From Selaginella tamariscina (taxonomy: Eukaryota; Streptophyta; Lycopodiopsida; Selaginellales; Selaginellaceae): a DNA stretch of 64,000 nt. The translations under genes were made by a program, and so were the position numbers. Positions 11,771 through 23,040 of the stretch are shown in pieces. The stretch is taken from assembly GCA_003024785.1 (NCBI GenBank), contig PUQB01000430.1:1-64000 (forward strand). Direction: 5' to 3'. Every line of letters starts with the position of its first letter. Positions within the stretch are counted from its first letter, which is position 1. The notes beneath the pieces are model-generated. The model was not told where the DNA came from. It saw nothing but the letters and a program-made list of their open reading frames with translations, and ran no database searches.

Positions 11771-13410
11771 GGCCTCCGCACCTGTCTCTTGCTTAAAAGT
11801 CTCTTTTAAGCATTTAAAAGAAATATCTTAAAACCCAAACCGCACTACCTTTTAATACGATCTTTAAGGTTAAGGAATATTCGCTTAAAAGGATTGTAAA
11901 AGAGCCTTAAAAGTAACGCTTCTGCACATATCCTTTTAGCAGTTTCTGTTTATCATTTCAAACGTAGAATTTAAATTCAAATTTTTGAATCTCAGATAAT
12001 GTGAGCTTCAGCTCAATCTTCATTGTGGAATGAAATCCACTGAGCAATAACATGACGAATTTCAATCCCGTCCTCAGTCGCATTTAGCGCGCCTCGATAT
12101 TCTTCCTGAGCTCTGTTATCTTCAGCATTGCCTTCCATCCTATGACGTTCATCAAGCAATGCCTCCACATTCGTATCCTTCAAATCAATGAACAAATTAT
12201 GCAAGATGCAACAACTCGCCCATATGTTTGGCATGTTTTCCACTGCCATCCATTGTCGCTGGTCCAAAAACCTGAACTTTTGTTTCAGTAGCCCGAAGGC
12301 ATCCTCCACAACCACTTGAGCTTTTGTATGTTGCTTGTTGAAATTCCTTGTAAACATTGTCAGCTTGGCCAAGCCCCACTACAAAATAGTTGAGCGATTT
12401 AATCAAAGGATTTAAAATCAATTTATTACCTTTATATGGAGTGAGGATCCAAGGGAGCAATTGATACCCCTTATCACCTACCATATATGGTTTCACCTTT
12501 TGGCCTAGAAGATATATCTCTGGTTGCTGAAGAACTTGTTCTTGTTCTATCATTTGATTTAAAGGGCTGTTCCTATAGACTCTCATGTCGTGAACACTAC
12601 CTGAAACATCAACATTAAACATTTCAATTCAATATAACTACTAAAGAAATACCTGGCCAGCCTACATATATGCTAATGAATCTCTTCTTGGCATCCACTA
12701 CAGCTTGCATGACGACTGAGTAGTCCTGTTTCCTATCGCTGTAATCCTGGCCGCTACCTTCTGGTTGCACGATTAGAAAGTGGGTGCAATCGATAGCACC
12801 CACAACATTTGGCAAAGTTGTCTTTGTCACCCTCCGGAACTCTTCTGCTGCTTGCCATACTGTTAAAGGTAAAATATTAGGAGCATAGGACGTCTTACTG
12901 TAGAGAGAATAAGGGTAGGAAGTTCTGTAGTAAGCATGGAAGGAAAGGCTGTGAAGGAGGAAAATCCTTACCGATTGCTAAATCCACCCAGGTCTACCCG
13001 ATTGCTGAGAAAACGCACCTGACCCATGACTTCAGGACTTTGAGCTTCAGAGCTTGAGCTTGAGCTTGAGAATCATCCATGATCGACGCTTAGTGGCGCG
13101 AAAAGCTTCACCACTTGCACCCTATATTAAATGTTGTTGTGCCGTCGTTGACGTGGCACTTAGAAAGAAGCTTAAAGATCCTCTTGAGGATCTTTTAGGC
13201 TCCTCTAAATTTCTGTCAGAAATGAGCGGATATTCCCTTGTTATTCCTCTTAGAAGAATTTTTTAAAGAATGGTGCGGTTCCGACTCTTTTAAGAAGATT
13301 CCTTGCCTAAAAGAACCAATTTTAACACTTTTAGCGCAAGAAGTAGGTGCGGTCGCGATTTGTTCACTTTTAAGGAAATAAAAGTGGTTTTAGAAGCAGG
13401 TGCGGAGGCC
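11771..13410 (-). mobile_element. PIF/Harbinger DNA transposon with TIRs
   Basis: The ends form terminal inverted repeats: GGCCTCCGCACCTG at 11771-11784 and its reverse complement CAGGTGCGGAGGCC at 13397-13410. TAATA flanks both sides (11766-11770, and 13413-13417 after two extra C), compatible with the short TA-rich target duplications of this superfamily. Subterminal blocks rich in CTTTTAAG occur near both ends. The inside codes a Harbinger-type transposase on the minus strand. At about 1.64 kb it has no room for the Myb-like partner ORF usual in autonomous PIF/Harbinger elements, so it is probably deleted or non-autonomous. Confidence 0.8.
12013..12880 (-). CDS. PIF/Harbinger transposase (HARBI1/DDE_4-like), spliced, probably broken
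   Basis: This is a DDE nuclease that would cut and rejoin the transposon ends. One exon (about 12880-12653) carries TLPNVVGAIDCTHFLIVQP with the first catalytic Asp. A 52-bp GT-AG intron (12601-12652) splices in phase to restore the conserved WPGSVHDMRV block with the second Asp. Exon 2 continues to PYMVGDKGYQLLPWILTPYK. A second intron (12379-12429) is plausible, but its junction is one base out of phase with the last exon (12378-12013). That exon holds VVVEDAFGLLKQKFRF with the catalytic Glu and ASCCILHNLF. The N-terminal part is short (an upstream exon near 12970-13030 is possible). All three acidic residues remain, so decay is recent or the last break is a sequence error. Confidence 0.75.
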
Positions 13411-14134
13411 CCTAATATCAATAGTTTGAACACGTGTTTTGTTTATTTCTTTAGTCCCTTTTATGATATTATTTCTAACTTGTGCGTGCGTATGGGTATG
13501 TGTGCGTGACATGTGTATGTGTGTGTGTTATAAAGAAACAGAAAACATTCTGTTTCTCGGCTGAGGTTTAGAAAATATCATGTATAAATGTATATTGGCA
13601 TGGTTGGTATACGAAAACCATTTAAAGACGTGTATATATATACCGTTTTCTATTTGTGTGTGTGTGTGTATCTATATATATATATATGTAATATATATAC
13701 ATACATATAATATACAGATACATATACATATACGTATATATACACACACACATGTATGTATGTATGTATGTATGTATGTATGTTAGGATATATATATATA
13801 TACACCTATATTTTTTACTAATTTTGCAATAATAACAATGAAATTTAATATTAAACGTTAAGTCATAATTTATATGTCTATAAAAATATATTTGACTGAT
13901 TATTAATCTTATTTAAGTAAGCCCCAGAATTAATTTTCTTTTACTGTCTTGTGTTTAACAAGCTTTAAATTGTATATTTTTTTAACTTTAAATTAACTTG
14001 TCAGATTTTGAATTGCTATTATTTTTGTTATAAACGAGGACATAATTACCAAATGCAAGAAAATAATTGAAATTATATTCTATGGATAATATACAACATA
14101 AGCACACGTGTAAACCGCCCGGTTTAGGGTAACC
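13411..14134. other. Intergenic microsatellite and AT-rich DNA upstream of plus-strand gene
   Basis: It holds (TG)n, TATATA and (ATGT)n runs at about 13500-13800, then AT-rich unique-looking sequence to 14100. No coding region is supported. The last 60 bp (CCGCCCGGTTTAGGG just before the start codon) would be the 5' flank of the gene at 14135. Confidence 0.5.
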
Positions 14135-14341
14135 ATGGAGGAATCGCTCAGCTACAGCGAGCTAGGGCGGTTTCTGGATAAAGAATTCCCGGCTTCGATG
14201 GCGAAATCGCGAGTGCGACGAGCCTGCACAAGATCAGCGGTCGGGCATTCCTCACTCTCAACAGGGATGACTGGTGCAAGTTGGGTTTGAGCTTTGGGGC
14301 GGCCATCGAGCTAGAGCAGCTTCGAGATCGTACTCTAAGAG
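14135..14341 (+). other. SAM-like domain exon (N-terminal module of plus copy)
   Basis: This exon has no counterpart in the minus-strand paralogue. Read with one frame change near 14190, it gives the hallmark SAM pattern: a first helix with L-x-x-F-L, then ISGRAFLTLNRDDWCKLGL and a last helix GAAIELEQLRDRTLR. It ends in AGAG before GTATGC, so it splices in phase 1 to the acceptor at 14389, exactly the phase used by the other copy's unrelated 5' exons. SAM domains usually mediate homo- or hetero-oligomerisation. Confidence 0.6.
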
Positions 14342-16640
14342 GTATGCCGATTCAGATTTCCAAGCATCTAATACTCCATTTCGCTGCAGCTAAGCTACAA
14401 AGATACGACTTTGTGAGTCTCGCGGAATCCGTTCACAACAAGATAATGGCTCATGGACCTCTTGAGCTTGGGAACATGAAACAATTCTACAGCGCTGTTC
14501 CTCGTCCTGTGCTGTCTCTATATGAGGTATGCACCATAGTTTTTACATCAAGCTCGCTCAATTTTCTGTTTTGTTCTTCGTTAGGTTAATAAGCGTACAT
14601 TTGACTTCATGGGTCGTGCTCTCGCTCCTTCCGTGAAAAGCTTCATTTTGGAGAGCCTCCTTCCTCAGGATGGTGAACCCAGGAGAACGGATGGGCCCTC
14701 TTTTGGAGTGATTACTGGCACTGCAGGCTCGGGAAAAACGACTTCTGTCATGGCTGCTGTTGTCGACCTGCACCAGAAGTTTGCAAAGGCTCGGCAGAAG
14801 CACCCAGTACTTTCTATCAAGAAATTCGGTGAAGAGGAGATGGTGTCACAAGAAGAGGACGCCGTGGAGGACACCATAGATGAGGATGACGGATCACAGG
14901 AAAACTCGGTCGTAGAGCAGGAAAATGCTGAGCAGGAAGATGCTGAGGTTCAGGACAGTTTCCGCCGAATTGTCTTCGTCGATTGTGCGCAGTTTGTCCA
15001 CGATCCTTTTCTGGAGATGAGAAATAGTCTACTCCTGGCTTATATTGACGACAAGCAGGACGTGGAAGATATCATGGCTGCCGAGACATTTGCCCACTTG
15101 GAGTTGTTTATGGGAAGCAGGTCCATACGTGATCGCATCTATGTGGTTGTTGACGATGCGAACGCCACTGATCTGGATGACGATGACGACACTGCAGGAA
15201 TCCGGAAGCCTTCGGTAGCACTTCGTAGCTATGCCAGGGATAAAGTGTGGGGTCTGCAACAATGCTGCACTCTTTTTGTCTGTGTTTCGGTGAGGAGCAC
15301 AATCAGGAGCGACCTCAGACACGACAAACGGCCGGTCGATCTGTTCATATGCGGCGGATATGAGGTGATGCAGTTGTTTTTTTGTTACTGAACTTACTTT
15401 TGTGTTAGGCCCGTGAACTTTTCCAGTACCTGGACCACTGGGGATAAAGCTCTCTGATGAGGAGCTTATTGACTTGTACTGGTACACTGGTTTCGTGCCT
15501 AGGCTGGTACACAAGTATCTCTTCGCCAGAACCAAAGCGATTGAAGAAGTAACAGGGGACCTGAAACGGTACACACGCTCGACGCGGAAGTACATTCGTC
15601 AGCCCAATCAAGCTGGAAGGAACCAGCTACTGAAGGCTCTCTTTGGGGAGGAGATCTGGAAGCTGTCCAGGTTTTAGACACGAGGTGCTTTTACCGAAGT
15701 CCAGGTGGTCACGGGAGGTGCCTGGTACCAGTTCTAAGGCCCTATACTATGGCTCTCCTGGCCAAGAGATTGAAGCAGGAAGAAAATGCAGATGCTCTCA
15801 GCGAGATACAGAAGTGGACATCCCGGGTACGGTCAGACACCAACATGGCCCGAATCGGTTGGAATGCAGGAATGGCTACCATTTTGGCGGCAGCACTACA
15901 CCGCCCGCACTTGAATTTGGGAACAAGGCAGCTGGTTATAGATCCGGAAGTGGTGGTTACTGGCAAGTTCTCGTGGGAGATACTAGAGAAGTATCCGAGC
16001 AAGAGAATTCTGGTCGTTCCGAAGGAGTTTAACCACAGGGGTGTGGACTTGTACTATGTTGATGAGGAATTCGTCGTGGTTATCCAGGTTTCAGTTGCAA
16101 CAAACGCGGTCAAGATTCACACCAAGACTCCTGAAGTGGCTCTTCGATTATACACTGAGCTGCAGAAAGGAATCCCAGGGGTTGACAAGTTGCGAACGCT
16201 TTTGGCCTGGATCGTTCATGGTGAGAACCCGGGGCATACGACAGGTGGAAAGATGTACGAGGAGGTTGTTTCTTCATTCGCTGAGTTTTGCTCTGCACTT
16301 AAGGTCATCGACGAACGGTGCAGCTTGCTGAAGAAGGACAATCCGGCTGGCAAAGGAGGTTGCTCTTGTTTCGTTTCGTTTCATAGGAGACTGACGTTTT
16401 TAAGTTTCAGGATTCATGCGTGGAATGTTCAGAATATCAATGCTACCTTGGGGAAGGAGAACTGGACAACTGGGTCCAGTGCGATAGGTGCAAGTGTTGG
16501 GTACACACGGCTTGCGCTGGGGACAGGTACAAGCCCAACCACAACTTCGAATGCCTTTTCTGCTATGCCAAGGTGGAAAAAGTGCTGTGGGAAGTGAAGA
16601 GGAAAATCCAAGCGGTCGTCTACCGGCAGTAGTAGTAAAT
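14135..16640 (+). CDS. Crinkler/RHS-like NTPase-nuclease-PHD protein, SAM-type N-terminus (frameshifted copy)
   Basis: Exons inferred from GT-AG sites: 14135-14341, 14390-14526, 14585-15364, 15409-16358, 16411-16640; introns are 44-58 bp. Exon 1 reads a SAM-like domain: SYSELGRFLDKEF then, one frame over, SGRAFLTLNRDDWCKLGLSF. Exon 3 has a P-loop (ITGTAGSGKTTS at 14711-14746), an acidic stretch, and Walker B IYVVVDDAN. Exon 4 carries a helical region and a PD-(D/E)XK-like core (RGVDLYYVDEEFVVVIQVSV near 16040). Exon 5 is a C4HC3 PHD finger from CVEC to CLFC. The start is in good context (ACCATGG). Breaks: one base lost in exon 1, one G lost at 15440-15443 (making a stop at 15445), one C lost near 15668, one extra base near 16352, one G lost near 16596. 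The family is known as Crinkler/RHS effectors and relatives; a host role in nucleic-acid cutting or chromatin binding is inference. From 14384 on it is nearly identical to the minus copy. Confidence 0.7.
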
Positions 16641-17645
16641 CTAAGGCAAGTAGAAGAGGCAAGAAAACTTGAGTTGTCAGCTTGTAAAGAATTTTTTGTT
16701 GTTCTTCCCATCAATATGCGAAAAATACTACTAGCATTAATGTTGGATCGAAGTAATTGCTTGCAGATGTTCATTGCCATCAACATGCCCCTTTAACGAA
16801 AACCAGAGATACTGTCCTAAGGCCGTTTGCATCTATCGCGTTCTGCTCCAAAGGCAACTCCACCTCTTCTTTGTGCTCATAAACGTTGTTAAAGGCAGGC
16901 TCAAAGTAAACAACTCACGCACGTCCACATATAGCTCCTCGCCGCTGAACTTGACTCAGAATCGTCAGAACTCTCCCCTTGAACCAGTACTAGACGACTC
17001 TGCAGAACTCTCCCCTTGAACCGCATTCCCCAAAACCGGGAAAGAAACGCGATTCTGAGTGTTAAACCTCTTGGTTATATAAACTTATCTTAAAAATTAT
17101 ATCCTGAATATGTTGCATATCATGAATCCCAAGGAGATCCAAAGATGCATATTTACTCTCTTAAATAACAGAATTAGCTTGGACTAACTGGTTTAGTGAG
17201 AGACATTACACGCTACAAGTCATTAAAAGTCACACACGCATATCAGACTCAGATGGTTGTTTATGTATAACTCAGTATCTTCAGTATGTATGTAATGATA
17301 AATATTCTCATCTCTTGTTTAAATATTCTATATTATCACGCTACTTGGAAACTAAAAAATAAAAGTATATTTTTTACAAAACCTCATTAATCAAAATTAT
17401 ATCAACTAGAACTTACATGTACAGTATACGCTCTGTGTGTCTGTGTGCGTGCAAATGCAGGATTGTGAGATCTGCATCTCAAAACCAGCTTTATTTTTAT
17501 TTTTCGTAAAGACAGCAGATGGACACATGTCAAAAGGGGACCATTTCTCAGATGTTGGAGAATCTGACAACACCTCTATTCCTAAGCTGTCAACCCTTCA
17601 ATACTAGGAAAGCTGAAGGGCATCTTTGGAATGGGACAAGAGCAG
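16641..17645. repeat. 3' flank shared with minus-strand copy (part of inverted duplication)
   Basis: This block continues the near-identical inverted match (14384-17645 against 33693-36931) past the stop codon. Much of it is AT-rich. On the strand opposite the gene, part reads as broken coding sequence (best seen at 34320-34600), with ELYVDVRELFTL and, in another frame, FNNVYEHKEEVELPLEQN. No family was recognised. Homology stops abruptly after GGACAAGAGCAG at 17645. Confidence 0.6.
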
Positions 17646-18100
17646 ACCTTAGACCGAGACCATGCCAGAAGAGGATTGGAAAGCCTAATCATGTCCGGCA
17701 TCTCTCCCGGAGCAACAGTGACAACCGTTGGACGCTACAGGTGCTACCATTGAGTGCTATAGACTGAAAGGTGGAATGGTCTTATATAATCACTTAAATA
17801 ATATTTGCCATGATCTTAAGAGCTTTAATAGTTGCCATGCTACTTGAAAATGGCACAATGCAAGGTACTCAAGTAATTGCATTGAAACTCAACGGAAGTT
17901 CTTTGGGTGAAGATCTGCTTGTAAACTTTCGGAAGGAGAGATTGGGATAGCTCTCTCATTATTATTGCATTGTAATGTGGAATATATATACATGCATATG
18001 CCAAAGAGACACAACTCTTTTATGTATCACTCCGTGTAGCATAGTGACCCATTATGCCACATCCCTCAATCTAGTAGTCCTTTGCTACACCAACTGATCA
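17646..18100. other. Unassigned sequence next to copia remnant
   Basis: No supported gene. The part from 17800 may be copia LTR or tail sequence: it precedes the RNase H end on the minus strand and has a TATATATACATGCATATGCC stretch, but no LTR partner was found. Confidence 0.35.
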
Positions 18101-18109
18101 TCTTCGTTT

Positions 18110-18492
18110 TTCACCATGAGCTTGGTTGGCTCTGTTCGTTTGGAATCAGTGAACTTGCAGAGCCTTCGTCAGTATACTTGTCACCATCTCGTCGATTGGG
18201 CAAAACCCCAAATGAATGATCTCCTTGGCCACTTGCTCTAAAAGGAACTTCACTTGCGCTTGCATGTGCCGAGTCAAGTCGTGGTACCTGGAGCTCTTCT
18301 GCCTCTTACTTCTCCAGGATACAATGTTCCTACCAAGAAAGAAAGCATACCCAAAAGTAGACTTGCGAGAATCGATATTTCCAGCCCAATTTGCATCTGA
18401 GTATCCCACTCTTCAAGATCACAATTGCTATAAACAAGAGCGGACTCCTTTGTCGCTTGAAGGTAGTGCATGATGTGCTTCACCACTTGCAA
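18110..18492 (-). pseudogene. Ty1/copia RNase H fragment
   Basis: Minus frames show the C-terminal block of copia polyproteins. VVKHIMHYLQATKESALVYS (18492-) leads to [38 protein letters not shown], and a C-terminal segment with [19 protein letters not shown] frame change is needed near 18410 and part of the RNase H middle is deleted (the usual STEAEY block is absent). No RT, integrase or gag of this element is seen nearby. Confidence 0.75.
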
Positions 18493-18599
18493 GTGCTACT
18501 CACCCTAGATTTGAGCACTATAGAGGAGAAGTGTAGTTTCGAGCTCCATAGAGAAGAAGTGAAGACACAGACAATTAATGTGAACTGTGGAAATGATTA

Positions 18600-18830
18600 A
18601 CGCTAATGCTAATGTGGAGACTCTTATGGACGTCAATGCTGATGAAGACGTGGGTGCCCAGGTGGATACAGAAATGGAAGTAGACACATGAATGCTAACA
18701 TGGACGAAAATGTGGATGTTGATGTGGCAACGATAGAGATGGATGCTGACATGGACAAAGATGTGTGGCCATAGAGACGGATGTGACATAGATGCTGATG
18801 TGGGAAGTGATGTGGCACTTATACAAAATT
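18600..18830. repeat. Degenerate GATGTGGA/GATGCTGA minisatellite
   Basis: A run of loosely repeated 6-18 bp units (AATGCTGATG, GATGTGGATG, GATGCTGACATGG) fills this stretch. Open frames on both strands come from the repeat periodicity. No homologous unit was seen elsewhere in the window. Confidence 0.45.
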
Positions 18831-19620
18831 TTGCTAAGTTTTAAAAGTAGGTAGGCAGATGGAATAAAGCTAGAGCAAAATCCAAGAGGACTTGTTGTAT
18901 GTAAATCGCCCCTTGAATAAGTTACAAACCTTCCAGTGTATCAATATATGTATGTCTTTGCACTCTTTATATATACATACTATAGATGTATGTTAGGTGT
19001 GTACATGCCATATATGTGAATTTATACATCATCACATACGTCTAACCATATATGCATGTACATGACATGTACGTATACTCGTTAAGCCATGACCAGCAAC
19101 TTCAACATGTAAGTTAAAGTTTGCAAGTAGATTCCGACTTTCAGATAAAGTACACTACAACAAGGACATATTTATATAAATTAACAATATCATAATTTAT
19201 ATATAATTTATAGTTTCAATTACACATATTATTTAAACTATGTAGGTATAATTATATTTAAACAAGTATATACATCAAACTCTCCTTGTTAGATGATGAT
19301 ATTCACCATATAAATAACCAAATTTTTCATAACCAACTCTTATGTTGCCAATTAATGTATCCTACGTATATAATTGTATTTGTATTTGTGTATGTAGAGA
19401 GAGAGTGAGAGATACACCTAGTTAGACAAATATAATAAAAGACTTCATCTATAAAACTTTATAGAACCTCATCACTCGCAGAATGATACCTTATATTATT
19501 ATACATATTGTATATGTCTCTCTCTATATATATATACACCACAGAAGCCCAATCTTGTTTTATGCCAACAACTTTTGACTTTATGCCAGAGAGTGAGAGA
19601 TACACCTAGTTAGGACAAAT
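18830..19620. other. AT-rich intergenic DNA
   Basis: No gene. A 25-bp stretch, GAGAGTGAGAGATACACCTAG and onward, occurs at 19397 and again at 19584. TATATA tracts are scattered through the rest. Confidence 0.45.
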
Positions 19621-19629
19621 AGAACTTTC

Positions 19630-20935
19630 TACTTCGAGGCCCAATCTTCTATTGCATTGCAGAAGACTTGCGTACCCTCGTTTGAGGCACCACCATGTTG
19701 GACGTACAACGAAGGTGCAACTTCACCAAAGTTGAGATGGACATTTGGGTTTTATAATTCTTCGTCTATTGGATAAATTCTACTCACAATTGTGTAACAC
19801 ACAATAAATACCCAGAAATTGTCCTTGTGAGAATTATATAAGGTGTTGTGTTCAATCTTCAGTGTCACCATAAGGCCATTGTGGCATGATTTAATACCAT
19901 CACAAGCAGTTTTGGGTTTAATTCTTCGAACACACCATAAAGCCAAAAGCAGTTATTGTTGGTGGAAAAAAAGTGACACCTCAACTACATTTTTGCAGCC
20001 TAGGCCTTCCCTTCTATGTGAGCTATGGGTAGTTACACTTGCTATTGCGAATTATGCAATGGTGCAAAAGTAACAAGCTCTTGAGATCAGTGGCATAAGG
20101 AGAATAGCATAAGGAACACTATGCCAGGACCTTTCAAGTGCTTATGTGAATGGTGCATAACTCAATATTAAGAGGGAAGATTATTTTTCTAAATTTGATT
20201 TCTACAAGCATATGTTGTTCATTGCATATGAGGCAGGAGCCAACCTGTTTTAAGAATTGTCCAAGCAGAAAGAGATGTCGAGGATTAAAGCTTATACATA
20301 TTTCAATTTAGTGTTGCTAAAAACCACACTAGAAGTCATTTAAAAACTCTTCTTGGTCAGTGGTTTCACTATTGTGCATAATTTTTAATAAATCGTTGAT
20401 GATATCCCATCTTGCTGAGTAGTCATTATATTTCGCTCACATATATAGGTGTCTCCATGGTTTGTATTATCTTCACTTTATCATGATCCACTATTATCCC
20501 TTGTTTGCATACAGTATGTCTAAGTAATACTCTAGATTTTTAAAATACACACTTCTCTAGGTTTAATACTATATTGTTTTATCAAACACTTTCGTTAAAC
20601 ATTCTAAATGGTCATCCTTCATCCCATAAATGTTGAAATCGTCTATGAAAACTTTCATAAATGTCGTTAGGTAGTCCCGGAATGTTTCACTAACCAACTG
20701 CTAGTACATTACACAACCCAAAGGGCATGACGTGGTATGCATAAGCTTCCAATGGACTGATGAAGGTTGTCTTTGATTAATCTGCTTCCTTTATTTGTAC
20801 TTGGTTGTATCTGGAAAATCCCTCCAAAAATAAGTACATGTTGTGTCCTACTATTGTGTTAATAATTCCTTAGTGAATATTGGATATGTATCCCACTTTG
20901 TTCATCATTCAGTTTCTTATAATTGACACAGATAC
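19630..20935 (-). pseudogene. 3' half of a decayed Ty3/gypsy RT-RNase H, split by an insertion
   Basis: The minus strand from 20935 reads CICVNYKKLND, then PFGLCN, then VFIDDFNIYGMKDDHLE (an xDD catalytic box with YxDD drifted to FIDD) and a long decayed tail. These are RT blocks 2 to 5 of a gypsy element of the Tat/Athila-like kind. The block upstream in the protein (KEVDKFL to PIVVVPKKNDKL) is absent here and found at 33263-33440, so the gene was split at 20935/33263. Confidence 0.7.
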
Positions 20936-21270
20936 ATATGCACGTTGTAACTAAAATGAGCATGATACATGAAAAATGGGAATATAAAATAAATTGCTAA
21001 TTAATACTTAAGTTTTAATTATTAATTATTATTTAATTATTTAATTAATATATAATTAAGTCTTAAATATTAATTAATTAACAAATTAATCCTTCATTAA
21101 CCTTACTTAGTAAGGAATATTCCTAAAATATATGAAATATTCGTATTATTCTCTATTGTAAAAATATTTATAATAATTAAAAAATACTTTCAAACATAAT
21201 TACAAATGAAATCATTTCCTTATCAACTTGTTAATCTTTTTGTAATTACTTTCGCTTTAACCATATAGAG
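20936..21270. repeat. Terminal inverted repeat and AT-rich subterminal zone (left end)
   Basis: It begins ATATGCACGTTGTAACTAAA and runs into AT-rich sequence with repeated TTAATTATT and GGAATATTCCT. The right end (32740-33262) and the second element's left end (46637-47150) have the same terminal sequence, followed by similarly AT-rich DNA. In the latter two the match extends over about 500 bp. Confidence 0.65.
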
Positions 21271-21299
21271 AAATCTCCTCATTTTATTTAAGTCATCAC

Positions 21300-23040
21300 T
21301 TATGTTATTACCACTACCTAACACTCTCACGAATGCAGTTAGGAGTTGCCATCCTTGTTAAATACATAAGTTGTGATAAGAAGAGGAGTGCATAAAGGCT
21401 TATCTAAACAATGACGTTCCTTAATAATAATATTATAGAGCACCCAGTTGCTCTGCTTTAATTTATAAAATTCAAAATCACTAGAAATAAAAGCGTCAAG
21501 GTATGTTTATATAGTGGATATTACTCATAAAAGTTTTTAAGATTCTTCTTTCTGAGGCATGTATCCAAGTCATCCATTTGAGGAGAGTCATTTACCACTA
21601 AGATATGTGCATTCTTCATTATTCTTTCTTTACCACTAACATATTCGCTGGTCAAAAATCCAATCTTTATGAATCACCTTTTCTACAACACTACAATTTC
21701 AGCAGTGGTGTCAAGTTGTGAAACTACATGCATGATCAAATCCCACAAGTGCACCCATCTCCTTAAGCTTTTGAAAGAAACTGTCCAACCCCAAATGAAA
21801 AATGATATTATATTGAAATTTATCATGACAACAAATGAAATCACCATGTTTGATTTCTTTTTCTTTGTTCTCAGGCCTTTGTTAATGAAGCAAAACACCA
21901 TTGACATTCAACAACACAATATGACCATGGGTAACAAAGGGCAACGTTGCCTCTTGAATGCTTTGCAACTCACTTGTTTGGTCCATTTCACATTTATCTT
22001 TTAATGCTATATTATTACTGATCCTTTTATTATTTACTTGTACATCATCCTTACAAGATTCAGATACTACAAGCGTTGTAGAAAGTGATTTAGGAATTAA
22101 AGGTAATAGAAATGGTGATGCAGAAATTAAAATGGTCTTCATAATAATGATGTTTGAGCTGCATTATTATCCATTTCTTATATCAACTCTGTCATTCTGA
22201 CATGTGGCACAAGAAATTTTGCCACACCTCTCTCTTACCTCATGCCACTTCTGAAAATCCATGTTCTCAACCGTTTATTACATCTGTAAAATGATATAGC
22301 TGGCCTTATAATTACCAAGATATATTATTTACCTTTTTAATCTAAGACTTTGAGAATTTATTTTTTGTACAAATATAAACGAAATATACAAAAATGCCTT
22401 ATGTTACACTCATTTATAATTATTTGTCACTTTATCAACACATTATCAATGCTTCTTCGCTGTTATCTTTTGAGTGAGGTGAAGAATGTCTTAACCGCTT
22501 GGAAGATCGTTCAAAATTTTTCGTTTCTTCTATTGATGTTTCCATGGTCAATAGAGTAAGTGAATGTTATGTCCTCATTAAGATAACTTCTAGTGTAATA
22601 TCTGGTTCAAGATCGTTTTCAAACTCCAACATTGAACCAAATTCCTCTTTAGAGCTATTGCACTTCTCAAGAGGGAACTTTCCTAAATACTCCTGTATGG
22701 GTTTTGTTAAGGTAGTCAGTTAAGAACCTCTCTATCTACTTGTTCAAATCCTCAACCATGATCTTATCTTTTCAACAGTAAACACACATATATCCGAAGG
22801 TAACACTCCAAGACGGATTCGCTAGTGCAGTAGTAAAAAATCCATGCATCATTGTGCGGACCCCTGATTAATTTGACAATGCTCCATGCAGCTTGACTTA
22901 TAATGTTGGATAACGTACATTGTTGAATACGTCCCTCTGATGGTGGTTCAGGCTCGTTGGAGTGAAAACAAATGCCTAGCCAGTCATTTAAAAGTTTGAA
23001 ATTATTTGGCGTATTTTTAATAACCAAGCGAACAACCGTA
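21300..23040 (-). pseudogene. Decayed coding region in the left arm of the palindromic element
   Basis: Minus frames give scattered protein-like stretches, for example 23027-22764 (VIKNTPNNFKLLNDWLGICF then AAWSIVKLIRGPHNDAWIFY) and 22142-21882, with many stops. No domain was recognised. By position (between the satellite arm and the element end, reading outward) it matches the genes at 30790-32460 and 47143-50245, so it may be the left arm's former gene. Sequence support for homology is lacking. Confidence 0.3.

Noticed and set aside
15029-15595. 188-aa minus-strand frame
   Set aside because: Antisense to NTPase exons 3 and 4; its counterpart in the inverted copy (35727-36295) behaves the same way, and codon patterns favour the sense strand with splice sites.
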